Source of the DNA: Chara braunii
Taxonomy: Eukaryota; Streptophyta; Charophyceae; Charales; Characeae
DNA length: 49,242 nt
Assembly (NCBI GenBank): GCA_003427395.1
Contig: BFEA01000770.1
Location: forward strand, 566,089-615,330
Direction: 5' to 3'
The position numbers were made by a program, and so were the translations under genes. A model generated the notes under the pieces. That model was not told the origin of the DNA. It saw nothing but the letters and a program-made list of their open reading frames with translations, and made no database searches. The stretch's first letter is position 1. Each line of letters starts with the position of its first letter. This document shows positions 32,840-43,740 of the stretch, piece after piece.

Positions 32840-34370
32840 TGGAGGAGTATCTGTCGGTTCTTTTTCACCAATCCCCGTCCCTCTCCCTCTGCTCTCTCCA
32901 CCACTCCTGTGCCCTTCCTTCGAAAGCTTTTCGTACCCCTTTCTTCGGATCAACCCGCCCTCTTGGCCTGCTCGGTTCCTACTGTTGGCCTGCTCGCCCA
33001 TCGTGTCAGTCTGCCCTCTCGACTCTTCCCCTTCTCTCGGCGTGTGCGTCTCTTCTGTAGGTGTGTTCCTCCCTCCTGTCTGCGTGGTTTTGTTCCTTCT
33101 TCGCGCCTGTTCGTCCCTCCTTTGCCTCTTCAACTCTCACCTTTGCCTCTTCGTCCTCCTGTCGGGTAACTCGTTTTTCCTCTCGGCTTGTGCGCTCCTC
33201 TCGACGTGCTCTTTCCTTCCCTCGACCTTCTTTCGACCTGTTTTTGACGTACCACAGATTGTTACAGCTTGCTGCCGTCTTCCCCTGAACACTGCACGCT
33301 CATGTTGACTGTACCGGGCTGGGAAGATAGTCTGTATGCGTTGCGTTATGTTCGGGGGAGGACGATAGGAATGCAAGGTCTCACTTGCACTTGGGATGTC
33401 TCTCTCCACCGCTTGCTCGTCCCTGCTTTCTTCTGCTTTTCAGTACGTCGTTCTATCTTCTCCTCCTGGTTTTGTTCCTTGTCCTCTCTCTACTCCATCT
33501 CTGAGCTATGCGTTCTCTGCTTTATCCTCGCTGTATCCTGTCGTCGGTCTTCCTTATTCCCGTTTCCCTGCTCCCATCTGCCCTATCCCGTCTGTACCTT
33601 TCTGTGCCCACCTCCTCGCTGCCTAACCCGTCTCTGCCCTTTCTGTACTATTCACTCTGCGCGTGCCCCTTTTTGCCAGTGTCCCTCTCCCTTCTCTGTC
33701 GGCGGCTCCGTCTGCCTGCTCCTGTCTGTTTTCGCACTTATTCTTCGTCGAGCTTGGAACAATTCGACTCGCCCTTCGCTCGCATCGGTCTCTACTCCCT
33801 TCGCCCTCAGCCTGCCTCACGTGAATCACTAGCGAAGGAAGTGTTGTGTAGCCGCCGTCTTCTTCCGTGAACCTACCTTTCCTTCGGGTTTAACCCGCGG
33901 CCTTCTTTTCGGCGTTGTTTTCCCTCGGTGTGCCTACATGCTGCCTGCCATCCGTCTTCTTCCGCTTCATCATTGTGTCCTCCCCTCCGCTTGTGATGGT
34001 CCCCTTACGGTATCTCTTGGAGCGTTTTGAAACCTCTTCCACTGACGTTTCTTCACGGCTTCCTCTCGTGCTTGGTCTCTGCTGTCGACTCCCTTACTCG
34101 TCCGTTAATTCCTGCCTGTTTCCTTGTTCCATGCGTGTATGCGAGTTTTGCTTGCCTCCTTCCCGCTCGTATCCGTGACGGTTCCCTTTTTTTGGAGTCA
34201 TGTCTCCTGCTGCTGTCGCTGTCCTTCCTGTACGTGTTTTTTTCTTTGCTTCTGTGGCTGGCGTATAACCATCAACTGCTCTGCCCATGTCCATTCTGTG
34301 TTGACTTTCTCCGCTCTCCAGTGCTCGGAGAGGAACGTAAATACCTATTTTATTTGGTCTTGCCGTTCTG
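32840..34370. other. Pyrimidine-skewed noncoding tract
   Basis: The plus strand is strongly C/T-rich for about 1.5 kb, which removes stop codons and creates many overlapping Ser/Leu/Phe/Cys-rich open frames in all plus frames. None shows a domain. A similar skew returns at about 35460-36110. Confidence 0.6.
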
Positions 34371-34471
34371 ACTGTTGAGGTGTAGAAGCGATGTCTTCGT
34401 CTTGTTGAAAAGGGCGCGTGGACCTGCCTTTTGTACGGAATACACGGTATTGAGAGCCGAGGTACACGAGA

Positions 34472-34519
34472 GTGCGATTGCAGGGCAATGTGCATGTGCG
34501 ATAGCAGGGCAATGTGCAT
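34472..34519. repeat. 24-bp tandem pair
   Basis: GTGCGATTGCAGGGCAATGT starts at 34472 and its near copy at 34496. Confidence 0.9.
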
Positions 34520-34702
34520 TCGTGCAGTGTTTAGGTTAACTCTCTCACGGAACCTTGGTACACGTGTCTGAAGCAACGTTTTTTTTTGTTCTTCTATCTG
34601 TCCTCTGCAATGACCTAACTCCACCTCACGTTTTTTCTGACTCGTGCGGTCGAATTCTCTCTTTGGTGTTTCGTTTTTCTTGCCGTCGCTTTGGCGGCGG
34701 GC

Positions 34703-34748
34703 CTTCGGAATAACCACAACACTCGCTTCGGAATAACCACAACACTCG
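34703..34748. repeat. 23-bp exact tandem pair
   Basis: CTTCGGAATAACCACAACAC starts at 34703 and 34726, with the same following bases. Confidence 0.95.
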
Positions 34749-35185
34749 CGTGTACCTCCGGTGTTTGCTTTTCTTTTTGTTTTTCTTTTCTGTGTGAAGG
34801 ACGAAGTATTGGATACGTTGCGGTGTGCGAACCTTCATCGTCTTGCCGTGATTGATCGCCCACTGCTGATGCCCCTTTTTGCTCTAATGTAGTAGTTGTT
34901 ACGCGTGTACGTGAGGGGTATCTGACGAAAGCGTGTTCTGATAACGTTCCGGAGAGCTCGTTTCGATTGTCGTTTTGGATAGAATGCCGTTGTGATACAA
35001 TTTTTTTATCTGACATGTCGTCTATTCCTTTCTGGGCCTCGCGGCATCACTCAACAAATGCAGAAAGGATGCAAGTTATGGCGATTTATATAGTTGTTTA
35101 TGTTTAGACGTAAGATTCGGCGAGTGGTGCGGCGTGGCACTTTCTGCCAAGAAATTAGGTTTGTAGGCTTTAGGGCCCCCCCTTT

Positions 35186-35211
35186 CCCCCCCCCCCCCCC
35201 CCCCCCCCCCC
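35186..35211. repeat. Poly-C homopolymer
   Basis: About 26 consecutive C, flanked by C/T-rich sequence. Confidence 0.95.
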
Positions 35212-35219
35212 TCCCCTTT

Positions 35220-36820
35220 TCTAATCCGTCTTCTCCGCTCTCGCTGCAGCTCTGTTACGCGACAATCGGTCATCAGCGAGCGGAGCTGGAATTGCTAGCT
35301 ATCGTTGCTGATGGTGTAAGGCACGCAGCGATTACGTACGCCATTTTTTTTTCCCCCTTCGAACGTGAATCGATCTAAAGATAGTCCTCTCGGATCTGTA
35401 CTCGGTCGTTATCGTCGGTTGTTCTTTTCCATGCATATTTCTTTCTTTGACGTCTTATGAGTATGTTTCTCGGCTGCTCCGCCGCCGTTTGTTATTGCCA
35501 TTCGATTAGCCGACATCTGTTTCTTCCTGCGTATGGACACCTCTCTGTTTCTTTTTCCCTGCTGTCCGTTTTCTTTGTAACTGATTTGTCGTCTACGGTT
35601 TCTTATCTTTCCAATTTCCGCTCGCCAATCTTTTTCTTGTCTTCACCTGTTTGTTGGTCTTTTGTGTTTTTGCGCTCTCACGTTGTCCCCATTTCTCTTC
35701 GCCTTTTTCTCTCTCCCTGTGCAGTGTTGTTTCTGGATATGTTTCTCCTCGTCGTTTCCTTTTCGATGCCCGCACGATGTCTTTTGTTTTTGCCTTCGTT
35801 TTTTTGTTTTTGCTTTCGTTTGCATGGACGTTTTGAATCTGGCTTTTCTTGTTTGGATTGCTTTCTCTTCTGTTCAATGTTATTTTCGTTTCGTTGCGTA
35901 TTGCGTTTTTCGGTTGGCTCCGAAAAATCCCAATCTAATAATTCTTGTCTGCTGCCGCTCGTTTTCCATTCCGTGCTGTCCTCACGTCTTTACAGTATAT
36001 CGCTTCTTTGCTCTTCAATCGCATGTGTCCCTTTAACTGACATCCGGTCCCTCCCTCGGGTCACCTGATCGGCTCTTCTTTTTTTTTGCGCTCTGACCGT
36101 ATGCCTTAGTCTTTTTGTTCTCTCGCCTGCCTCTGTGGTGCCTTGTCAACTTGTCTGTTCTCCTTCGCGTTTCTACTCTGTCCAGAAGTGAAAACGTGAA
36201 ATCGACGCCTTCCTCGTCTCTTTTCTAGCGCACTTGTTTCCCGGTGGCTCTCCGTTCGCGGTTTGGACGGGTCAAAAAATGTCTTGTTGGCTGTTACTCG
36301 TTTGTTCTTTGCGACACTCACTGCTGCTGCTGCTCTCAAGAAATGCATATTTTATGGCATGATGTCTTGCCTGCTGATTTTCAAGTAGGTTCATTGAATA
36401 GATGGTCTGCGTGGCTCTTGTGAACACCGTATTTTCTGTTAGTTGTGTGAACTTATGAAGTCTGTTTCCGCAATTGAGGTGCGTAACTCTCTTGTGAGTG
36501 GTGTCATTGGACCTCGCTCCACAACTCACCAAACGTGCAAAATGAGAGAATCCTCCGCTAGAACATGGAAAGATAATACCTTCATAGTTTTTGTGGTTTG
36601 TGCATGTGGCGAGCAATAGAGCGAGGCCCATTACATTCGAAAGCGAAACTGTGGGTGTGATTGCTAACCACTTATGGATACGTGCGTTTGGAAGGTTGTT
36701 TCCTGCTGGAGGCTGTAATGGTGAAATGCTGCTCTATAACTCTAGATCGGATTACCCCATATTGGTACGCAGGCGCTCACCCGTAGACCGTCACGCACAT
36801 ACACGGGCAGACACTCACTA
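35220..36820. other. No gene recognised
   Basis: T/C-rich to about 36110, then mixed sequence with one copy of the dispersed motif at 36544-36574. That copy is flanked by a short inverted pair CCTCGCTC (about 36513) / GAGCGAGG (about 36619). Confidence 0.5.
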
Positions 36821-36868
36821 GCACACACACACACACACACTCACAGAGAGAGAGAGAACACACACACT

Positions 36869-36906
<38 letters not shown>
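36821..36906. repeat. Compound (CA)n/(GA)n microsatellite
   Basis: (CA) and (GA) blocks alternate twice, with TCACAGAGAGAG junctions. Confidence 0.95.
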
Positions 36907-36908
<2 letters not shown>

Positions 36909-37044
36909 TTGCGCGGCTTTGTCCTGTCGTAGAAGCACTTGTAGGGAATGAACCTCATTGAGACATTCTCGTGAGCCTGCAGCAGGGGGAGAGATGCATG
37001 CGCGACTTTTCCTGTCGTGGGAGTACTTGTTGGCTAGTGAACGG

Positions 37045-37100
37045 TTGTAACCTTACGTGGAGCGTACGCCTCTTTGTAACGTTACGTGGAGCGTACACCG
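37045..37100. repeat. 29-bp tandem pair
   Basis: TTGTAACSTTACGTGGAGCG begins at 37045 and 37074. Each includes an ACGT core. Confidence 0.85.
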
Positions 37101-37650
37101 TCCGTGGTTGTAGGGGTAAACGAATGAGAAGGTGGTTGTAGGGCTGCTGCAAGGTAAGGGGTGCAACGTGTTTGCTCGTGCTTGCATGATATGAAATGTG
37201 TTGTTCGTCTATTTTTCGCAGGGCGTGTACTAATCTTCTCTGTATCGTTCCTTTTTTGACGGATGTCGCGGACGATGATGTAGTTTCGCTTTTGCTCCGT
37301 GCTGATCTAGCGTGTCGTTGACCGTGTTCGTGGCAAACTGTAGGAATACTGCGTGATCTCTCTGGAAATCTTGGCTCAGGTGATGATGCGCGGGTCGTGT
37401 TGGATGTGGTGCTTATTGACTCCCGGTTGTGGATGAATCAGTGCGGGGTCGGATAATGTTCAAAGCGGTTGTTCCCTTTCCCTGAGTATGTCGGCTGTTT
37501 GCTGTTTGTATGAATCAGTCAGCAGGTAGTTTTTCCCTCGACATGTCGTTTAGGTTGGCGATGATATCCTTTGACCTGATTACCGACCGGGAGTTGGCGC
37601 TATATGATTGCCACGTTGTGACCCACACGCACAAGAGAAATCCGAGTGAA

Positions 37651-37690
37651 ATGGCGGGAAATGGCGGGAAATGGCGGGAAATGGCGGGAA
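37651..37690 (-). promoter_or_regulatory. Four exact 10-bp repeats forming an array of E2F-type sites
   Basis: ATGGCGGGAA is repeated four times without change. On the minus strand each junction reads TTTCCCGC (the last ATTCCCGC), the classic E2F/DP binding core. Spacing is 10 bp, about one helical turn. No adjacent gene is identified, so it may be a cluster of functional sites or just a short minisatellite. Confidence 0.5.
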
Positions 37691-37912
37691 TTAGAAGCGC
37701 GACTAGGAAGAAGATTGTGTCAGAGAAGGAGATGCTGGGATAAGGGGATGGTGATTAACAGAAGGCTGTATTATCGGAATGCAGAAGAAGAAACTGTACC
37801 GAGAGAAAAGGGAGGCAAATTGAAGAGAAGTCTGTATTATCGGAATGCGAGAGAAAGAAAGGGGGAGAGTTGAGAGTGGTGGTCCCGTACAGAAAAGATT
37901 TAAGTTCAGCAG

Positions 37913-38143
37913 TCGAAGGTATTAGGGATTGCGCTCATATAACCTCCCTCTTCTGGAAGCGAGTGGTAATTGTGCTCTCGGTGGTTATTAGAGTAGTTCG
38001 AGCACGTCTTTTTTTTCGCTTCCCCACGCACTCCATGGCGGCTTTAGGACGTGCTCGAACTACTCTAATAACCACCGAGAGCACAATTACCACTCGCTTC
38101 CAGAAGAGGGAGGTTATCTGAGCTCAATCCCTAATACCTTCGA
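37913..38143. repeat. Near-perfect 96-bp inverted repeat (hairpin)
   Basis: Left arm 37913-38008 and right arm 38048-38143 are reverse complements with 94 of 96 positions matching. The loop (38009-38047) is 39 bases and starts with a T-run. It could be a young foldback/MITE-like element or a hairpin-RNA (small RNA) locus. No clear target-site duplication is seen at the edges. Confidence 0.95.
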
Positions 38144-38198
38144 CGGCTAATAGTCTTTTTCTTTTTTTCTCTTTTTTCTTTCTTTTTATGTAGTCTTT

Positions 38199-38266
38199 TT
38201 CTGGAAGTGAGTGGTAATTGTGCTCTCGGTTGTTATTGAAGTACCCCCCGTGGTGGCTTTGGAACT
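38199..38266. repeat. Partial direct copy of the neighbouring hairpin unit
   Basis: TTCTGGAAGTGAGTGGTAAT and the following bases match the left arm from about 37951, then jump to a match with the loop/right-arm start (GTGGTGGCTTTGGAACTTGCT versus ATGGCGGCTTTAGGACGTGCT). It is more diverged than the arms are from each other, so it may be the older source sequence. Confidence 0.75.
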
Positions 38267-38269
38267 TGC

Positions 38270-39410
38270 TAATGATCAATTACTTGTCTAGTCCGTCTAA
38301 TAAAGGCCATCTCTCCCCTCGCTGGGCGTTCTGATGCATACATACTGTGAATTGGTTCGCCAAGTGGGTTGCCACCCGGTGAAAAGGAGGCGATAGACTC
38401 TGCTGGTGTACTTGTATTGTCATTTGCAAGTCGTGTACACGAGTCGATAGGAGTGGAAGACGCTCGTACAACCTGGAGACTAGCCACGGATGGCTATGGC
38501 TATACCTTTAGTAGTCGAGGACAGAATTTGACGAAGGGGCGAGTCGTCTTCCGGCGAATAGAGCGACAATCAGCATGAATGTGTACGAGGGTCAATCATG
38601 GTTGGATGCAGTCAGGATGGCCGGGCGTGATGCTTGGCTGAAGACGCCTAGTTCTGATTGGACGTCCGCTGTGTGGGGGAGTGAAAAGAAAAGCATCTAG
38701 GCTTTTGGAACGTCAAGCCATGGGTCGGGTTCCCGCGCAACGAGCGTGCCATGGCATCCATTGTTCATAACAGACTTCGCTTCTCCTTCGAAACGCGCGG
38801 TGCCATGGTGTTCGTTTCTCCTAACGAATTTCCTCCGTTAGATCGATTACTTGCATTGCGACTTTGTTATGTTTTCTCCCAGAAAATCCTTAGTGTGTTT
38901 GTTCCTGTGATTCATGCAGTCATCACTTGAAAAGCGGGAGGCATGCTACAGACATTTTTGAGCTCTCAATGTTGGATTCCTAGTACTGTTAGTGAGGAGG
39001 AAGCTCAAAGTATGCCTTTGCTGTTTCGACGCTAACTGTTCACCCTCGCTCCGTGGTGCCTTCCTCCGACCGCGTGTACTAATTGAGGGAGGATCTCGGT
39101 GGCAGTCGTTGACTGCATCCGACTGCAGTTACGTCCAGAGATGAGTCCAAAAAGGCCTAGTGGGAGTATGCCCCGAGTATGTGAAATGTCTGAGCGTCAC
39201 GTTTTGTTTTCGTGTGATTTGGGTAATGGCAGCAGGAGTATATCTTCACTGCCAGCCCACAATGATTGTCATTTTGGGAGTTATGTGATTTGTGTGCGAC
39301 AGAGGCGCCATGGAATGGTCTTGTCATGATGTTTTCTTTCTTCGGTTGTGCCCCCTCGTTCACGTGTTCGTTTTCAGTCTGATGTGATGTCTAATGAATG
39401 TTATCTGTGT
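38270..39410. other. No gene supported
   Basis: Short open frames only, such as a 41-codon frame at 38575-38700. Nothing recognisable. Confidence 0.5.
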
Positions 39411-39413
39411 GCC

Positions 39414-39680
39414 CACTGTGAAGCTAAAGAAATCCTGCAGGTAGGTTTTGGTTCTTTCTTGTTCGAGCTTTATGTTGCAGGTGCAGAAGGTTTAACAGGG
39501 AGAGGATGGTATACGACCTCTCCTGTAGCAGAGGCTTGGTCGCCGACTGTGAAGCGAAAGCAAAGCCTGCAGGTAGGTTTTGGTGCGTCTTCGTTTGAGC
39601 TGTTTGTTTGCAGGTGCAGAAGGTCTAAGCAGGGAGAGGATGGTATATGACCTGCTGCTCCTGTAGCGGAGGCTTGGTTG
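39414..39680. repeat. 132-bp tandem duplication
   Basis: CCTGCAGGTAGGTTTTGG starts at 39434 and 39566. The units also share a GGTGCAGAAGGT and a CAGGGAGAGGATGGTATA segment. As 132 is divisible by three, the overlapping open frame keeps a repeated peptide (QVGFG...FEL), which is not evidence for a gene. Confidence 0.9.
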
Positions 39681-41645
39681 CTGACTACCGTAGCTGCTTT
39701 TTCTGTTCAGCTCATATCCATGCCGCTACATCATACTCCTTTTCTATGCTTGTCCTGTTGCCCGGCCTTCCTCTCTCCGCCACCGATTTGGAGAAGCCAG
39801 AAATGGTGCTCCCGGGTTTATTAATAGAATCGGCACTGTTTACTGGGGGGGTGGTTGTCGGACATTTTTGGACGTGAACTGCGATTGTCAGACTGTGGAC
39901 TTTGCTGACGCATCACGAGGGTAGATGTGCCTGTGGAGCGCTGACATGAATAGACAGCAAGGCAATGATGCTGTCTGTGTTATTTTGGTGTGAGAACTCG
40001 CCGTCATCGGCTGCGCCAAGCTGTTGCTGTAGGCGGCTTGATGGCAGGAAGCTTCAATAACTGCGGGCTTTCTCAAACGATTCTGGCTGTGATTACGGCC
40101 AGGTGGTTCCTTCGAAGTTCGACAGTGAGTGTGCTGCACAATGATGGATTGGATTGTCCATCTCATGTGGGATGCGAACAAGGTTGAGGTTTGTGTGTTC
40201 CTGACATGTGTACGAACGGGAGGGGTTGTGTCTTGATGGATCATCGCTCCTTGCAACAAGCATCGAAAGCTGAGGAGAGGAACATTTTGTTATATTACCT
40301 TGGATGTTGGATATTGGTATCTGAAGTCATGATGAAGGCACAGCACAGCACAGCACAGCACTCTACAGGGCAGTTGCTTGTTGATGGGTAGTACGTGCCA
40401 CATGTTGCCACATGTTTATTATAGAGTTGGGGCAGGGCATATCCCTAACCCGGGGTGTTCTGCGAGATCCATTCATCTTGTGGAGGTCTTGAGTTTCTCG
40501 TGCTCGTCCGGAACGTGGTACCGTCTCCAGAGAGCATGTGCGGTTGCGATCGTTTGTGTCGGATAGAGTGGCATGTCACTGTCCAGCCAGTCGGCAGAAG
40601 CTAAGACTATGGAGGCTATTGCATCACAAGCATTTCAGGAGAAGACTGCGGTGGTTTGCACAGCTCCCTAATTTCTCGCTTTCTGGTTGGGCGGCCTCTG
40701 CTGAATGCGGGTCAAATGAAGTCTTCCTGGATAATCCCGTGGCCTGCCGTTGTCGTAGTCCTACCACTGCGAGGCCCGCCTGAACGGGTCTGATGGGGAT
40801 GTTCTGTGATCCTTAATTAGTGGCAGCACCGTTCTTCTTTTTATGATGTCGGTTGGCAGAGGCAGGATGGAAGGATGCATGTTGTGCTTTGCATCTTGTC
40901 TGTGGTAGTGCTGTTTGCAGATGAGGCTGGATGGATTCATGTGTGGATGGCATTGTCTTTGAAGCTCATGGACAGAAATGCCTTGCGTTGGCATTGACGA
41001 CGTCTTGCATGTGTTCATTCATTAGTATTTTTGACCGAACTACAGTTCATCAGGAATCCCTCTCTCTTTCTCTCTCTCTCTCACACACACACACACGCGC
41101 ACACACGGAGGAAAGGTTATATCCTGGACAGCTGCTTCAGAGTGGCAGCAGGCCTTGTTTGGGCCATTGGCTGAGCTAGTTAGGGAGTGCGAGGTCTTTT
41201 TGTTGTTTTGTTAGTGGTAGATTGTTATACCACTTCACTCCGATTATGCGGAGGATGCAGTGCAAAGTGACGCTCTAGCGGTCTACTGTTCTGTAGAGAT
41301 AGCACTATGATACTGCAGTTGAGATGCGTTGATGCGGATAGTCTGGTGGGCAGGTCTGGATGGTAGGGAAGGGGTGTTCAGTCATTTTTTATTAATTGTT
41401 TAGATTTGTAGTTAGTTTTGAGTTGTGTTTCGTATGTTTTTCTTGCTCCTTTTTTAACAGGCGGATTAGCATGAACTAGAGATGAGTTTTTTTATTTAGT
41501 TTTTGATTGATTGAGTTTTGTGAAAATTCACTGGCCTCTTTTTCCACCCCCCAAGCCTTTGAATTTTCTTTGTTTTTTCTCGAGGGCATGGGCAGTGTAT
41601 CGTGATCGAGGTACTCAGAGCGTTCACAACTCGACCAGGAAGCAT
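39681..41645. other. Noncoding; microsatellites only
   Basis: A (CACAG)n tract lies at about 40340-40363 and a (TC)n(AC)n tract at 41058-41107. No recognisable coding sequence. Confidence 0.55.
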
Positions 41646-41649
41646 TTGT

Positions 41650-41689
41650 CGGAATGAACCTAAGTCAGAACATTGCCAGGTTCATTCCG
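41650..41689. repeat. Palindromic pair with 12-bp perfect arms
   Basis: CGGAATGAACCT (41650-41661) and AGGTTCATTCCG (41678-41689) are exact reverse complements around a 16-base spacer. The arms match the start of the dispersed motif described elsewhere in this table. Confidence 0.9.
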
Positions 41690-43363
41690 ATGGTTCTGGA
41701 CATGCTTGATAGCTAGGTATGTTATATTGAGCGCTCAGTGTAGGCAGTTCCTGACAGGAGGCGGTCCAGGAAATTGTTGTTTTTTTTTTCCCCCTTCGAT
41801 TTTGCTCCAAGGACTAAGGCGCTCGCCAGCTGGCACAGAATCACAGAATTCATGCTGCGGTACGGGAATGATGTATGCGGCATGTCAGCCCATTGATATG
41901 GTGTGCTGGAAGTTCGATAAGGAAGCAAAGTGTTCTTCTCCTTTGTATTTCCTTTTTCGAGGAGGTTACGGCCAGCGAGCATCTGTAATTTTGTTTACGT
42001 GTAGCTTCTGGTTGGCAAGTTAGGGGGAAAAGGATGTCACGTACCTGCTTGGCAGTAGTAGCGGTTTCATCTTAAAATGTGATGCTACAAAGTGCTATGA
42101 AGTTCGCCTCGTGTCTTGTGGTTGGCTATTTGGAGTGCGCTCTGCTTTCTTTACGTTTTTTGTTTCCTGGCGATGTCTGTGCTTCTCCTCCTGTTGGTTA
42201 ACGGGCTTAAACATGGAAAGCACCAAAAGTACGATTTCTTGGCCTTATCTCCATTTTTTTTGGAACCTTTTTGTTTTTGTATGCTTTTGCTTTAGGTCAA
42301 GCTTGTTGCGTGTCAAAGTTTGTTGTCTGAAGTTTTGAAACTTTTGAAAGGTCACCACAGAGACTTTGGATACTATAAACGACAAAATTTGACACGCAGG
42401 TAAACTTGTGAAAATTCTGAAAATTCTCTGAAGGTAAATCTTCATTCAAGGGCACTTTCGCCTCCCGCTTTTGTTTTCTTTCCGTTTGTTTATCGATATG
42501 GTGTCCACTCTATGGAGTGGTATAAACAGCCGTTCAAAAGATGCTGAGCATTGGGCCTATGTCAACCATCCGCCAGGTTCATTCCAGCTCCGGTTGAAGA
42601 ATCTAGACAGGATTGTCGCCGGATGCATCGCTGGAGTTAAATTGTAGAGTCAGTATCCGTCCTTTCACGGCATGACGCCTGTGGATTACTGTAGATGTTA
42701 TGGCTCACTGAATGGCTTTGCGGAAGATGAAAGTCATTTCTAGGAGGCGTCAGGCTGTAGAGGGTATATACAATTACAGAAAAAAATTGTATTTCTTTTG
42801 AATATACAATTACAGGAATTGTATTTCTTTTGATGTAGACATCATTAGGCTTAAGCACGAGCAGTGTTGCACGGTGGGTTAGTGTGGCCAACCTGTGCTT
42901 CTACATATTGCGACGTACACAGAGGAGCCATCCAGTGGGTGGCGACACCTAGCTAAAGAAGAACGTGGGTCGGATTGTTTTACTTCAGTGCACAGGTCAC
43001 TTAAGTACTGGTGGTCTATACGGCCAGCAGCTGGGTGAGTCACGGGAAAAGCCTTGAGTTTGTTCTTTGTGTGGGCGCTTATACTGACCTCTCCTTTGTT
43101 AAAAAACGAGTGATGGCCTTCGATGGGTTGTCTTTTTGTTTCTGTGAACACTTTCTTTCAACCTATTGCGTTTTTTTTTGTCTGATAGTTTATGGCCACC
43201 GATGACTATACGCTTTATAAAAAGACTATTAAACTATAAACTATGGTCAACGCAAGTCTATAAATCGTGTAGTCGTTGGTGACTACTATTGCTTTATAAG
43301 GACTTAACCCGGGTCTTTCTTCGATGCTTCCAGGGGGCCCTCTGTTCGGAAGAGGACGTGGAT
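41690..43363. other. No gene recognised; 36-bp tandem pair at 42768-42839
   Basis: ATACAATTACAG followed by ATTGTATTTCTTTTGA occurs at 42768 and 42804. A reverse copy of the dispersed motif lies near 42569-42586. Open frames are short. Confidence 0.5.
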
Positions 43364-43600
43364 GAGGGGTGGGCCCAATGAAAAGGTGCAGGTGTGGTGT
43401 CCAACGGTTCATTTTTTCTCTTGGTTGGCGGCGCCCTCCTCTCTTGGTTGCTCGGTAGGTGGTGATGCTCGCACGGAGACTGGGACGCCCTGTGTTGGGA
43501 AGAGGGTGGAGGGGTGGGCCCAACGAAAAGGTGCAGTTGAGGGGTGTGACGGTTCACTTTTTCTTTTGGTCGGTTGTGTCCACTTCTCGCAGGCGCTTGC
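43364..43600. repeat. 145-bp tandem duplication (diverged)
   Basis: GAGGGGTGGGCCCAAYGAAA starts at 43364 and 43509, followed in both by AGGTGCAGKTG and later ACGGTTCA and TCTTTTGGT/TCTCTTGGT. Confidence 0.85.
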
Positions 43601-43616
43601 TAGAGGAGTGAACTGA

Positions 43617-43740
43617 GAGTGAATCGTTGGCTATTACATGGGAACATACACCGTTATATTTTCTGTTGTCGCATTCCACATGCACAAAAGACGATAGCAG
43701 GAGATTGAATCGTTGGCTATTACATGGGAACATAGACCGC
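43617..43740. repeat. Direct repeat, 86-bp period, containing the dispersed motif
   Basis: GAATCGTTGGCTATTACATG starts at 43621 and 43707 and continues GGAACATA-ACCG in both. Two inverted-looking pieces follow at 43739-43790. Confidence 0.9.

Noticed and set aside
38575-38700. 41-codon ORF with ordinary composition
   Set aside because: Too short to separate from chance, with no homologue known and no flanking exons.
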